Translations under genes and position numbers: made by a program
In this document: piece after piece, positions 1 to 9,355 of the stretch
Layout: the number at the start of each line of letters is the position of its first letter
Position numbering within the stretch: position 1 is the first letter of the stretch
Notes under the pieces: generated by a model
The model's input: only the letters and a program-made list of their open reading frames with translations
Database searches by the model: none
What the model was told of the DNA's origin: nothing
Assembly (NCBI GenBank): GCA_024635585.1
Contig: JAGXIP010000242.1
Span: 1-64,000, forward strand
Direction of reading: 5' to 3'
Source of the DNA: Saccharicrinis sp.
GTDB lineage: Bacteria; Bacteroidota; Bacteroidia; Bacteroidales; Marinilabiliaceae
Length of the DNA: 64,000 nt

Positions 1-129
1 AAAGTGAGGTCGGAAGCGTTGGCATGGGCAACGGCTCGAAATAACAAGGATGCAAAAATCAATTGGCAGTTTACAGCAGAGGATGCAAGAATAAAATTAA
101 AGCGACTTTACCCGACTTTTGATGCTTGA
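1..129 (+). pseudogene. IS630-family transposase, C-terminal end (cut by window edge)
   Basis: Frame 1 is open from the first base to a TGA at 127-129 and reads ...WQFTAEDARIKLKRLYP... followed by a few residues and the stop. That ending is typical of the DDE domain tail of IS630-type transposases in Bacteroidota. Only about 42 residues are visible, so whether the upstream part is intact cannot be judged. No terminal inverted repeat was recognised in the bases after the stop. The family call rests on recalled motif similarity, not a search. Confidence 0.6.
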
Positions 130-291
130 CTTGACACTAGTCCTTAAACAGACGATAGATTCCATCTCTACCATTAAGCCATCCACAGTGGTACATTATG
201 AGACAAATGGTAGACCAACAAACACAAGTGGCAATCCAAATCCATAATGAATTCATAACTAATTAATTTTAAGTGGTTAATACATAACAAA

Positions 292-786
292 ATGACTTCA
301 CACAAAAAGCTTGACAAGGCTTTAGAAATAATGTACAAAGAATATGAAAACGGCAATTCGTTGTTTTTACATTCAAAATCCGTATGTGAAAAAGCTAAAT
401 TAAAAGTAAAACCACAAGAAGCCCATTTGATTTTGCGAAAATTAAATTATGATGAATATTTGGATGTTGATATTTCGAATGAATGGATATTTCGAATTAA
501 TTGTAATGGCGTTCTGTTTTATTTAAATGGGGGATATGCTGTTTGTAATAAGCATAAAAGATTGAAAAAATTCAAAAAGGATTTTTCATTCTATCTCAAT
601 GTATTTTTTCTTATGGTGACAATAGTCCTCTCACTTCTAAATTTTGATCTCTCAGGGAAAAATAAAGAACTAACTGAGAAACATTTAAAACTTGAAGGAG
701 AATTGATCCGATTGGATACTCAGATAGATTGTCTTCTGAATTATCAAAACGAAACCACTCCTTTAGATACCATAAAAAAGAATTAA
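292..786 (+). CDS. Hypothetical protein with one membrane segment and C-terminal coiled coil
   Basis: 164 residues, family not recognised. Residues 1-95 are soluble and rich in Lys and aromatic residues, and could be a small helical (winged-helix-like) domain. A single hydrophobic segment (FYLNVFFLMVTIVLSLL) lies near residues 99-117. The rest is a charged, probably coiled-coil tail (KNKELTEKHLKLEGELIRLD). This layout suggests a cytoplasmic head anchored to the membrane with a helical tail. It sits alone between the IS630 remnant and the convergent purA and is more AT-rich than the housekeeping genes, so it may be accessory DNA. The start follows an AT-rich stretch without a clear ribosome binding site. 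Confidence 0.6.
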   Translation: MTSHKKLDKALEIMYKEYENGNSLFLHSKSVCEKAKLKVKPQEAHLILRKLNYDEYLDVDISNEWIFRINCNGVLFYLNGGYAVCNKHKRLKKFKKDFSFYLNVFFLMVTIVLSLLNFDLSGKNKELTEKHLKLEGELIRLDTQIDCLLNYQNETTPLDTIKKN

Positions 787-853
787 TCCTGTTTTTAATT
801 ATATTTATAATTTAAAAGTTTAATAAATTGACTTAAATATAAAAACGGGGCAC

Positions 854-915
854 AACAATTAAGGCTTCGATCAACGGTAGCGCTTGCGCCTACCTTGACT
901 GAAGCCTTAATTGTT
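854..915. terminator. Long near-perfect hairpin between convergent genes
   Basis: AACAATTAAGGCTTC at 854 is mirrored by GAAGCCTTAATTGTT ending at 915. The inner arms GGTAGCGC/GCGCCTACC extend the stem, giving about 25 paired bases around a small loop. It lies between the + hypothetical gene and the - purA gene. A T-run follows at about 926 on the + side. It probably ends transcription of the + gene and may work in both directions; the stem is longer than most intrinsic terminators, so it may be an inserted palindrome. Confidence 0.55.
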
Positions 916-955
916 AGTCGAGCTCTTTTTTTATTTTCGATTGTGTTTTTTGACC

Positions 956-2224
956 TTAATTCTCTCCTCTCAAAATGGTTTGTTCCCTATCTGGACCTAC
1001 TGAAATAATAGTGATGGGTATTTCCAGTTCGTTTTCGAGGTAAGCGATATAGTTGTTGAGTTCTTCGGGGAATTCATCTTCCGATTTCATGCCTGTTAAA
1101 TCTTCGTTCCATCCGGGTAGTTCGGTATAAATCACCTCCATGTTTTCGGGCAGCTCATAAGGAAATTCCTCGGTTTCAACGCCATTAATTTTGTAGGATG
1201 TAGCTACTTTAATGGTTTCAAAGGTGCTTAACACATCGCTCTTAGTCATGATGAGTTGCGTTACGCCATTAATCATTACGGAGTATTTTAGGGCTACCAA
1301 ATCCATCCATCCACATCTGCGCGGGCGACCTGTGGTGGCACCAAACTCATGTCCGGCTTTGCGCAGGGCTTCTCCCGTTTCATCTTCTAGCTCAGTAGGG
1401 AAGGGGCCACTGCCTACACGTGTGCAGTAGGCTTTAAAAATACCATATACTTCGCCTATTTTATTGGGGGCAATACCCATTCCGGTACAAGCGCCGGCAC
1501 ATATAGTGTTAGAAGACGTTACAAAAGGGTAGGAGCCAAAGTCGATATCCAACAAAGTACCTTGGGCACCTTCGGCCAAAACACTTTTTCCTTGTTTCAG
1601 ATAATCATTAATACGGTGCTCGCTGTCTATGATAGTGAATTTTTTGATACACTCGATACCCTCGGCCAGTCCTTTTTCAAATTCGGCAATATTGTACTCA
1701 AAATCGTACATGCCAAGCAACTGCTGGTGTTTCTTTTTTAGGTCACTATATTTTTTATCAAAATTATTTAATATGTCGCCCACGCGCAAACCATTTCTTC
1801 CGGTCTTATCCATATAGGTTGGCCCAATTCCTTTGAGTGTAGAACCAATTTTGGTAATACCTTTGCATGCTTCGGAGGCAGCATCTAATATGCGGTGCGT
1901 AGGTAAAATAAGATGGGCTTTCTTTGATATCAGTAGGTTACGCGTTAAATCCATCCCCATGGCTTCGAGCTTGTCTATCTCTTGTTTAAAGCTAATGGGA
2001 TCTAAAACCACCCCATTGCCTATGATATTCATCTTGTCGGGATGGAAAATGCCGGAAGGGATATTGTGTAACACGTGTTTTATGTTGTTAAATTCGAGTG
2101 TGTGCCCGGCATTGGGTCCACCCTGAAATCGGGTAATAACATCATACTTTGGGGTAAGTACGTCCACAACTTTACCTTTACCCTCGTCTCCCCATTGAAG
2201 ACCAAGAAGAACATCTACTTTCAT
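956..2224 (-). CDS. purA: Adenylosuccinate synthetase
   Basis: Catalyses GTP-dependent joining of IMP and aspartate, the first step from IMP to AMP. The protein opens with LLGLQWGDEGKGKVVD, the phosphate-binding loop with the catalytic Asp, then GGPNAGHT with the catalytic His; later GSTLKGIGPTY and TTGRPRRCGW match the IMP and GTP loops. From MKVDVLLG it is 422 residues, the usual size. The ORF track extends it to 2314 through repeat DNA. I chose the ATG at 2224 because homologues begin just before the GDEGKGK loop. An in-frame upstream start at 2251 would add MANEINYKH, a leader shared with the other repeat copies in this window. Confidence 0.95.
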   Translation of the reverse strand: MKVDVLLGLQWGDEGKGKVVDVLTPKYDVITRFQGGPNAGHTLEFNNIKHVLHNIPSGIFHPDKMNIIGNGVVLDPISFKQEIDKLEAMGMDLTRNLLISKKAHLILPTHRILDAASEACKGITKIGSTLKGIGPTYMDKTGRNGLRVGDILNNFDKKYSDLKKKHQQLLGMYDFEYNIAEFEKGLAEGIECIKKFTIIDSEHRINDYLKQGKSVLAEGAQGTLLDIDFGSYPFVTSSNTICAGACTGMGIAPNKIGEVYGIFKAYCTRVGSGPFPTELEDETGEALRKAGHEFGATTGRPRRCGWMDLVALKYSVMINGVTQLIMTKSDVLSTFETIKVATSYKINGVETEEFPYELPENMEVIYTELPGWNEDLTGMKSEDEFPEELNNYIAYLENELEIPITIISVGPDREQTILRGEN

Positions 2225-2333
2225 ATGTTTATAATTGATTTCATTTGCCATATGGAACTCGCCATTACAATCATTCCCATCCCGCTTAGGCGGGACAGGT
2301 TTTGTGAGAGACAACTCTCATGGCTCGTTTCAT
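2219..2333 (-). repeat. ATGAAA-bounded repeat, copy A, upstream of purA
   Basis: Read on the minus strand, it begins ATGAAACGAGCCATGAGAG at 2333 and ends on the ATGAAA that starts purA. The inner stem is GAGAG/CTCTC. A palindrome (CCTGTCCCGCC...GCGGGA) is inserted after CACAAA, making this copy 21 bases longer than copy E at that point. The in-frame leader MANEINYKHMK is present. Copies B1, B2, C, D and E share the same ends. Confidence 0.85.
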
Positions 2334-2483
2334 TTGTTAAAGTATTTATTTTTTAACTGCTTATAATAATGTTTACCGGTTTCGATATTCATGGGGTCAA
2401 ATGAATAATAGAAGTTTGCCCAATGTTGCGAAATGGTTCTTTGAGCGGATGACATATGGCCACACCACTATATTAGCAGTTAG

Positions 2484-2491
2484 CAAAAATA
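2484..2491 (-). promoter_or_regulatory. Possible -7 box (TATTTTTG) for purA
   Basis: On the minus strand the sequence fits the Bacteroidota -7 consensus TAnnTTTG. It lies in the fur-purA gap and would leave a leader of about 250 bases containing repeat copy A. No good -33 TTG is seen at normal spacing, so this is weak. Confidence 0.3.
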
Positions 2492-2552
2492 GGTATTAAT
2501 AATATTAAAGTATAATGGTTTTAAATATATTTTGCCAACTAACTTGTACAAG

Positions 2553-3017
2553 TTAGGGTTGCACAGTCTGTTTTCCCGAACATTCTTGGCAAATGCCATA
2601 AATATAAAGCGAATGGTGCGAAGTTTGAAAATTCATTGTTTCGGCAGCATTGTTGAGCACCAATTGTATGCTAGGGTCGCAAAACTCTATTACTTTGCTA
2701 CACTTAATACAGATAAGATGGTCATGCTGTTTCGATTCGTAGGCTTTTTCGAACTGGGCAATATTTTTGCCAAATTGGTGCTTAATAACCAGCTTGCATT
2801 CCAATAATAAATCGATGGTATTGTAGATAGTGGCACGACTTACCCTGTAATTTTTATTTTTCATATGGATGTACAAGGTCTCCACATCAAAGTGGCCTTG
2901 ACGCGAATATATTTCGTCTAAAATAGCAAAACGTTCAGGTGTTTTCCGGTGTTCGTTGTTTTGCAGAAACTCAGTGAATAATTTTTTTACCTCGTCCTTA
3001 GCTTTCACCTTATCCAT
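2553..3017 (-). CDS. Fur-family transcriptional regulator
   Basis: 154 residues with the Fur/PerR/Zur layout. A winged-helix DNA-binding half (residues about 20-90, with [13 protein letters not shown] and [15 protein letters not shown]) is followed by a metal-binding dimerisation half. Visible ligands are the HDHLICIKC motif near residue 98 and the C-terminal CQEC pair, which fit a structural zinc site. It is a metal- or peroxide-sensing repressor; which metal cannot be read from the sequence. It lies upstream of purA on the same strand, but a 328-base gap makes cotranscription uncertain. Confidence 0.9.
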   Translation of the reverse strand: MDKVKAKDEVKKLFTEFLQNNEHRKTPERFAILDEIYSRQGHFDVETLYIHMKNKNYRVSRATIYNTIDLLLECKLVIKHQFGKNIAQFEKAYESKQHDHLICIKCSKVIEFCDPSIQLVLNNAAETMNFQTSHHSLYIYGICQECSGKQTVQP

Positions 3018-3259
3018 ATTTAAATCAATTAAAAATATTAGCTAAAGATATATAATTCGACAAAATAAAGAAATGATTGTTTAGACTAAATTAAAATAAC
3101 GGAAAAAAAAGAGGTAAAGGGTAAAATTGACGAAGATTTAACCCATAGTGATCAAGTTAATATTATAAAAACATTCAATCTTACCTGCCGAAATGCAAGT
3201 GTTTGCGATTTTGTTTGGATGCATCAAACCCTAACGGAGTTGAAACCTCATAAAACTAT

Positions 3260-5482
3260 TTATTTGGGTTGTATTCGTTCCTGGCGGGTTACCGTATGTA
3301 TGCCTTTTAATTTCATGAGCTTGTAAATAAGATTGTTTAAATCTTCCACGCTGTGCGTGTAGAGATAAAGGGAGCCTTCAAAAATACCATCGTGACTTTC
3401 CACGTTGATGGAGCGCATATTTATTTTTGAGTCGTCGGCAATAATTTTTGTCATTTTATTTACAATGCCTACCTGGTCAATACCTGTGATGTTTACAATG
3501 GCCAAAAAAGAAAATAGCTTGTGGGTGGTCCATTGCGCTGATACCAATTGGTGTCCTTGACTTGACATGAGCTTGATGGCTACCGGGCACTTACGGCTGT
3601 GTAATACGACTTTTTCTTCATTATCCACATATCCTACCACATCGTCTCCAGGGATGGGATTGCAGCAAGTCGCTATAATAAAACTGGCTTGATCGGTTTC
3701 GTCGTTTAAAACAATAGGTTTCCCTTTATCTATTTTATTGTCTGCAGGTTGTTTGTCCTTTTTCCCACCAAATGACAGACCCCAGTATTTTATCCATTTT
3801 TTAGAAGTTTTTTCAATCAGTATTTTATCTAAATCTTTGAGAGCTATGGATTCTTTTCCTAATTGAAAATAAAGCTCATCCTTTTTTTCGATTTGAAAAT
3901 GGCGGAGTAGTTTGTTTAAAATTCGGTTGTTGGTGGTTAGTTTCCTTTTATTAAGGGCATCCTCCACCATTTTTTCGCCTATGGCAATAAATTCCTTGCG
4001 TTCTTTTTTAAAAGCATCCTTAATGGCCGTTTTGGCCTTGGCTGTGGTAACGATATCAATCCATTCGTATTTTGGTTCTTGTTTTTCTGCCGTTAAAATC
4101 TCAACCTGGTCGCCACTCCTAAGCTCATAACTGGCCGGCACTAGCTTGTAGTTTACTTTGGCACCAATGCACTTGTAGCCTAAGTGGGTATGAATATCAA
4201 AGGCGAAATCAAGTGCTGTTGCGCCTTTGGGCATAATAATTACACGTCCTTTTGGTGTAAAAATCATTATTTCGGAGGCAAAAAGATTGAGTTTAAAATC
4301 ATCCAAAAACTCCAATGAATCTGAAACGGGGTTTTCGAGCATGTCGCGTATGCGTTGGAGCCAGTTGTCCAGCTCCGATTCTTTTTCGTTAACACCCTTG
4401 TACTTGTGGTGAGCTGCAAAACCGCGCTCCGCTATTTCGTCCATTCGTTCGCTACGTATCTGAATTTCAACCCATTTGCCCGCAGGTCCCATTACGGTGG
4501 CATGTAGCGCTTCGTAGCCATTGGCCTTGGGGGTGCTTACCCAATCGCGCAGCCTATCGGGCTTTGGTTTATATAAATCGGTAATAAGCGAATATATATT
4601 CCAGCATTGTGTTTTTTCGGGTGTTAACTTATCGTTTTTAAAAACGATACGAATGGCCAGGACATCGTATATTTCATCTACCTCAATGTTTTTTTTCTGC
4701 ATTTTTATCCAGGTAGAATAAATGGATTTTGGGCGTGATATTAATTCAAAGTCAAGGCCTGCATTTTTTAACGAGGTTTCAATGGGAGCAACAAAGTTCT
4801 CAAGTATCTCCTTGTTTTTTGATTCTTTGGTTTCTATTTTATCACTAATATCCTGATAGATGGTGGGATGCTCATATTTTAAACTCAAGTCTTCGAGTTC
4901 GGTTTTTAAGGCATATAAACCCAAACGATGAGCTAAGGGTGCATAAATAAACAAGGTTTCGCCAGATATCTTAAGCCTTTTGTGCTCAGGCATAGAGTCC
5001 AGCGTACGCATATTGTGGAGGCGGTCGGCAAGTTTAATGATGATTACCCGTACATCCTCAACCATCGTGAGTAACAGTTTTCTGAAATTTTCGGCTTGCG
5101 ACGATTGGTTTTTGTCGAAAACACCAGCCAATTTGGTTAGGCCTTCTACGATAGAAGCTACTTTTATACCAAATATAGCCTCCAAATCCTCGTAGGTATA
5201 ATCCGTATCTTCTATTACATCATGCAGTAGTGAAGCTGCTACACCCGTACTTCCCAGTCCCAATTCTTTGGCAACAATGCGGGCAACGGCCAATGGATGC
5301 ATAATATAGGGCTCACCCGATTTTCGATAAACACCTTTATGGGCATCACGTGCCAGCTCAAAAGCTTTGTTCACAAGCTTGAGGCCATCTTCCGTTCTAC
5401 ACTTGGGACAGACGCTTATTAGTTCGTCAAACTCCTTTCGTATTAGTTCTTTTTCTTCTATATCGGATAAGGGATTCTTCAT
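3260..5482 (-). CDS. RelA/SpoT-type bifunctional (p)ppGpp synthetase/hydrolase
   Basis: 740 residues with the complete long-RSH layout. An HD hydrolase domain (HPLAVARIVA, LLHDVIEDTD, LADRLHNMRT, residues about 60-160) comes first. The synthetase domain follows (RPKSIYSTWIKM, DVLAIRIVF, GYEALHATV, about 250-370), then a TGS domain (IFTPKGRVIIMPKGATALDF, about 405-470) and a C-terminal ACT domain (FLAIVNITGIDQVGIVNKM). The HD motif residues are intact, so hydrolysis as well as synthesis is expected. It makes and degrades the stringent-response alarmone. It sits 62 bases downstream of the M16 peptidase genes on the same strand. Confidence 0.95.
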   Translation of the reverse strand: MKNPLSDIEEKELIRKEFDELISVCPKCRTEDGLKLVNKAFELARDAHKGVYRKSGEPYIMHPLAVARIVAKELGLGSTGVAASLLHDVIEDTDYTYEDLEAIFGIKVASIVEGLTKLAGVFDKNQSSQAENFRKLLLTMVEDVRVIIIKLADRLHNMRTLDSMPEHKRLKISGETLFIYAPLAHRLGLYALKTELEDLSLKYEHPTIYQDISDKIETKESKNKEILENFVAPIETSLKNAGLDFELISRPKSIYSTWIKMQKKNIEVDEIYDVLAIRIVFKNDKLTPEKTQCWNIYSLITDLYKPKPDRLRDWVSTPKANGYEALHATVMGPAGKWVEIQIRSERMDEIAERGFAAHHKYKGVNEKESELDNWLQRIRDMLENPVSDSLEFLDDFKLNLFASEIMIFTPKGRVIIMPKGATALDFAFDIHTHLGYKCIGAKVNYKLVPASYELRSGDQVEILTAEKQEPKYEWIDIVTTAKAKTAIKDAFKKERKEFIAIGEKMVEDALNKRKLTTNNRILNKLLRHFQIEKKDELYFQLGKESIALKDLDKILIEKTSKKWIKYWGLSFGGKKDKQPADNKIDKGKPIVLNDETDQASFIIATCCNPIPGDDVVGYVDNEEKVVLHSRKCPVAIKLMSSQGHQLVSAQWTTHKLFSFLAIVNITGIDQVGIVNKMTKIIADDSKINMRSINVESHDGIFEGSLYLYTHSVEDLNNLIYKLMKLKGIHTVTRQERIQPK

Positions 5483-5544
5483 TCAGAATTATTTGTTCAT
5501 CAACGGTTTTACTACACAACACAAACAATAATACTAAAAAAATG

Positions 5545-6822
5545 CTATTTACCTGCAACCACTACGTAAAAATCATCTTCCACCAAATATTTGTTGGCCA
5601 AATCTTTCAATTTTGACGATGTCATGTCTTTAATGGTTTGCTCAAAGGAGGTAAAATAGTCAAAGTCAAGGTCAAAGCCCAACAGACCTCGGAAGGCATC
5701 CGATACAGCAAAAGGCCCATCCAGATTACGCATTAAATCGCCCAGCATATAGTTTTTAACACGCGTAAGTTCCTCCTCTTCAACAGTATGGTTGCGTAAC
5801 TTGGCCATTTCGTTAAAAATTTCGGTAACTGCCAATTCTCTTTGGTCGGCCATTACCTCGGTAGCAATGCCAAATATCCCTGCTTTTAAAAAAGAAACCA
5901 TGTACGAGTTAATGCCGTAGGTAAGTCCCTTTTCTTCGCGAAGGTTAGTCATCAACCGGGAACCAAAATATCCACCAAACAAGGTATTCAGTAACAGTAA
6001 GGGAAGATAGTCGGGGTTTTCCTTTGCTACGCAAGGCCTTACTATTCTGATAGCGGACTGCATGGCGTTTTCCTTTTTTTCGAGATGGAAGCGCTCTGTA
6101 GTGATATTAACTTCTGGAACATACTGATTATCCTCAGTTGAATTGCTCCAATCGTTACCTCCAAAATGGGTGTTGAGCAAAGCTAAAAAGTCGTTTCCGG
6201 GTTGGCCCGAAACAATTATTGTGCATAGGTTTGAGGCATATTGAGCCTGGTGAAATGCTTTAATATCCGACAATAAAATTTCGTCGAAATGATTTAGTTT
6301 GGCCACCTTGCCATAGGGATGGTTACTGCCAAAGAGAACTTCTTGCGATTTTCGGTAAGCCAGATTTTTTACCTTTTCGGAGTCCACCAAAAAATCTTGT
6401 CTTTTTTTAGCCAAAAGAACATCAAATTCGTGTTGGCTTAGTGCCGGCTTTTTAATAATCTGTTCTATAATGGGCAGCAGCTCGGGCAAGTATCGCGAAA
6501 GCGCATAAAGCGTAATTTGTGCATGATGATAATTGGTAGCTTGTCCCAGGTAAGCTCCAAAAAAATCTATTTTTTCGGCCACTTCAAACGACGACATCAA
6601 CTCTGTACCTTCTTGCAAAAGTGTGTTGGTCATTGAGGCTACCAAAGGTTTGTTTGATTGCACTACACCAGCCGAAAAAATGAAATCGAGTTTAGTTACT
6701 TCCTGAGTGCCCCCATGGATAAAATGCACAGGCACACCATTATTTAGCCTTAGTTCCTGTTGTTCTAATATTGTTAAACCCGTAGGCAATGCGTATTCAG
6801 GCACCTCTTTTCTTTCTAACAT
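5545..6822 (-). CDS. M16 peptidase-like protein, probable non-catalytic partner
   Basis: 425 residues with the two-lobed pitrilysin/processing-peptidase fold. At the place where active members carry HxxEH, this protein reads MTNTLLQEGTE, so the zinc site is missing. The C-terminal lobe keeps the LREEKGLTYGINS motif of the family. Its start overlaps the stop of the upstream HxxEH-bearing M16 gene by 7 bases, so the two are almost certainly co-translated and form a catalytic/regulatory heterodimer, as in other bacterial M16B pairs. The substrate is unknown. Confidence 0.88.
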   Translation of the reverse strand: MLERKEVPEYALPTGLTILEQQELRLNNGVPVHFIHGGTQEVTKLDFIFSAGVVQSNKPLVASMTNTLLQEGTELMSSFEVAEKIDFFGAYLGQATNYHHAQITLYALSRYLPELLPIIEQIIKKPALSQHEFDVLLAKKRQDFLVDSEKVKNLAYRKSQEVLFGSNHPYGKVAKLNHFDEILLSDIKAFHQAQYASNLCTIIVSGQPGNDFLALLNTHFGGNDWSNSTEDNQYVPEVNITTERFHLEKKENAMQSAIRIVRPCVAKENPDYLPLLLLNTLFGGYFGSRLMTNLREEKGLTYGINSYMVSFLKAGIFGIATEVMADQRELAVTEIFNEMAKLRNHTVEEEELTRVKNYMLGDLMRNLDGPFAVSDAFRGLLGFDLDFDYFTSFEQTIKDMTSSKLKDLANKYLVEDDFYVVVAGK

Positions 6823-8072
6823 TCTACCTGGTTTTTATTTTTCGATAAATAATATAGTTTGGAACAGTTTTGCTCCGTAAAGATGCTTTGGGCATATTTT
6901 TGAATATCCTGGGCGGTTACCATGTTGTATTTTTCAACTTCAAGGTTCAAGTCTTCCGCTTGGCTCAATAATTCGAATTGAGCCAGGTTCATGGCTTTGT
7001 TCAAAAAGTTTATTTCGGCAAACATCATCGAGGATTCTATCTTATTTTTAACTTTTTGCAATTCGTACTCACTTACCAAAGTAGATTTTATCCTTTCTAT
7101 TTCTTTCCAAATAGCTTTTTCAGCATCATAAATACTTACGTTATCAGATATGTTTCCTGCAAAAGTAAAAAGGCCTTTTTCTACATCACCTGTAATATAG
7201 GCATGCAAATCGGTAAACAGCTTTTGTTCCTTTACTAGGCTTTGATATATCCGGGCACTGGTTCCGCTGGATAGTATGTCGGACAGTAAATCGGTGGTAT
7301 AATATTCAGGATCTGTGCGGGCACACATGTGAAAAACCAGTTGCAATACATCCGTAGGCACGTCTTTCACAACGGTTAGCTCGCGCATTTGGGTTTGTTT
7401 TGGTTCCAGTGGCAGTGCGCGTTTTTTAAGTTCCCTAGCGGCAATACTTCCGAACCATTTTTTTACTTTTTCAAAGACGTCAGCAGGCTCTACGTTTCCA
7501 GTAACGCAAAGCACCGCATTGTTGGGTGCGTAATGCGAATAAAAAAAGCTTTTGACCTCGTCGAGTGTTGCATCTTCAATATGTTTAATATCGGCACCAA
7601 TGGTTGGCCACTTGTACGGATGTGTTGTGTAGGCCAATGGTCGAATCAGCAGTGGTATATCGCCATAAGGCTGGTTTAAGTAGCGCTGCTTAAATTCCTC
7701 AATAACTACTTTTTTTTGCACATCGAGCGACTTTTGCGAAAAGTCGAGTGATAGCATGCGATCCGATTCGAGCCAAAGGCCAGTTTCAAGATTTGATGCA
7801 GGCAGCGTTAAATAGTAGTTAGTAAAGTCGTTGCTGGTCCACGCATTGTTATCGCCACCAGCATGTTGTAATGGCATATCATACGATGGGATATTGACGC
7901 TGCCACCAAACATAAGGTGCTCAAATAGATGGGCAAACCCAGTTTTATCCTCGCTCTCATCCTTGGCTCCAACATTATAGATCAGGTTGATGGCAGCTAA
8001 AGGCGTGGTTTTATCTTGGTGTACCACAAGACGTAGCCCGTTATCGAGCGTATATTTTTGTATTTCTATCAT
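6816..8072 (-). CDS. M16 family zinc peptidase, catalytic subunit
   Basis: 418 residues. The inverted zinc-binding motif HLFEHLMFGG (HxxEH) lies near residues 47-56, and a downstream Glu-containing helix (GLWLESDRM) supplies the distal region. No signal peptide is seen, so it is probably cytoplasmic or its export signal is unrecognised. It overlaps the non-catalytic partner gene downstream by 7 bases and lies 6 bases after the nitronate monooxygenase-like gene, forming a tight three-gene unit. Confidence 0.92.
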   Translation of the reverse strand: MIEIQKYTLDNGLRLVVHQDKTTPLAAINLIYNVGAKDESEDKTGFAHLFEHLMFGGSVNIPSYDMPLQHAGGDNNAWTSNDFTNYYLTLPASNLETGLWLESDRMLSLDFSQKSLDVQKKVVIEEFKQRYLNQPYGDIPLLIRPLAYTTHPYKWPTIGADIKHIEDATLDEVKSFFYSHYAPNNAVLCVTGNVEPADVFEKVKKWFGSIAARELKKRALPLEPKQTQMRELTVVKDVPTDVLQLVFHMCARTDPEYYTTDLLSDILSSGTSARIYQSLVKEQKLFTDLHAYITGDVEKGLFTFAGNISDNVSIYDAEKAIWKEIERIKSTLVSEYELQKVKNKIESSMMFAEINFLNKAMNLAQFELLSQAEDLNLEVEKYNMVTAQDIQKYAQSIFTEQNCSKLYYLSKNKNQVEC

Positions 8073-8078
8073 TCTTAT

Positions 8079-9032
8079 TTAAAATTGAAATGCTTGGCCA
8101 CTAAAATTATTAATGGTATGGCGGTACTCAGTAAGTATATCGTTCATAATTTGGCTTGCTGGCTGTACTTTATCTATTAGCGCCGAAACCTGGCCAATCT
8201 CCAGTTCCCCCTCGTCGATGTCGCCCAGGAACATACCCTTCTTGGCTCTTCCTTTCCCCAATAGCTCTCGCAGTTCCTCTACAGAAGCACCTTTGCTTTG
8301 CAATTCTTCTACGGTATCCGAAAACTTGTTATGGATCAATCGTACGGGTGCCAGTTTTTTAAGGGTTAAAATGGTTCCTCCTTCGGTGGCATCCACCACT
8401 TTGCGTAAAAAAGCCGGATGCGCCGACGATTCTTCACTGGCTGCAAAGCGCGATCCTATCTGTACACCATCGGCACCTAAAGCCATAGCTGCTGCCATAG
8501 CGCTCCCGGTGCCTATTCCTCCGGCTGCAATAAGAGGTAGATTGCTTGACCTATGTATTTGAGGAATTAATACCATGGTGGTGGTTTCCTCGCGGCTGTT
8601 GTGTCCACCTGCTTCAAAACCCTCGGCCACCAATACATCTACACCACTGTCTTCGCATTTTTTGGCAAAACGGCTGTTGGCAATGACATGCGCAACGGTA
8701 ATGCCATGTGCTTTTAGTTTAGCTGTAAATTTGGCTGGGCTGCCCGCACTGGTAAAAACTATTTTAACACCCTCTTCTATTACCAAATCAATAAGTTTAT
8801 CTACTTCGGGATATAGTAAAGGGATGTTAACGCCCCAAGGTTTGTCGGTGGCCTTTTTTATTTTGTTGATATGTTCTTTTAATACCTCTGGGTACATTGA
8901 GCCGGCACCTATAAGTCCTAAGCCGCCATGGTTGCTTACGGCAGCAGCCAGCTTCCAACCACTGCACCAGACCATACCTGCCTGTATAATGGGATATTTT
9001 ATTTTAAATATTTGTGTTATTTTATTTTCCAT
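8079..9032 (-). CDS. Nitronate monooxygenase / FabK-like FMN protein
   Basis: 317 residues forming a TIM barrel with FMN-binding motifs: YPIIQAGMVW at the N-terminus, SNHGGLGLIG, AEGFEAGGHNS and a phosphate-binding AAGGIGTGSAMAAAMALGA with GVQIGSRF. These are shared by class I nitronate monooxygenases and FabK enoyl-ACP reductases, so the reaction is either oxidation of toxic nitronates or an enoyl reduction; sequence alone does not decide. It is the first gene of the unit with the two M16 peptidases. Divergent from the small gene at 9152. Confidence 0.85.
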   Translation of the reverse strand: MENKITQIFKIKYPIIQAGMVWCSGWKLAAAVSNHGGLGLIGAGSMYPEVLKEHINKIKKATDKPWGVNIPLLYPEVDKLIDLVIEEGVKIVFTSAGSPAKFTAKLKAHGITVAHVIANSRFAKKCEDSGVDVLVAEGFEAGGHNSREETTTMVLIPQIHRSSNLPLIAAGGIGTGSAMAAAMALGADGVQIGSRFAASEESSAHPAFLRKVVDATEGGTILTLKKLAPVRLIHNKFSDTVEELQSKGASVEELRELLGKGRAKKGMFLGDIDEGELEIGQVSALIDKVQPASQIMNDILTEYRHTINNFSGQAFQF

Positions 9033-9151
9033 TTTACATCTAAAATTTAACAGTGTGCAAAGATAAAATTTTTTAATGCCGAATCATTCTTTTGCGTAAT
9101 TAAGGCGTTTATTGCCGGAATTAGAATTTTCGTCCCGTAAATTGAATAATT

Positions 9152-9355
9152 GTGGCACGAAACAAATCAAATGATAAACGTGTTTTTTACAGCGATCAAA
9201 TGCATCAGTTAAATTACTTTTCGCATTTGTACGACCATAACCAAAATGTGGATAAGTTTTTAAAATGTCTTTGTGCCATTGGTACTTTGGACAATAAAAC
9301 GCATCTGGAAGTTTTTAAAATTGTACGGGATGAATTGGGATATCCCTTGCCTTAA
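9152..9355 (+). CDS. Small conserved-looking hypothetical protein
   Basis: 67 residues beginning with GTG. The sequence is well mixed, not low complexity, with an aromatic and His-rich first half (YSDQMHQLNYFSHLYDHNQN) and a second half that looks like a short helical domain ending in LGYPLP. No signal peptide or membrane segment. It is divergent from the FMN protein gene, with a 119-base gap that can hold both promoters. I do not recognise its function; the composition and position argue for a real gene. Confidence 0.6.
   Translation: MARNKSNDKRVFYSDQMHQLNYFSHLYDHNQNVDKFLKCLCAIGTLDNKTHLEVFKIVRDELGYPLP

Noticed and set aside
8113-8562. 149-residue plus-strand ORF
   Set aside because: Opposite strand of the FMN protein gene, low-complexity Ser/Pro-rich translation; a shadow.
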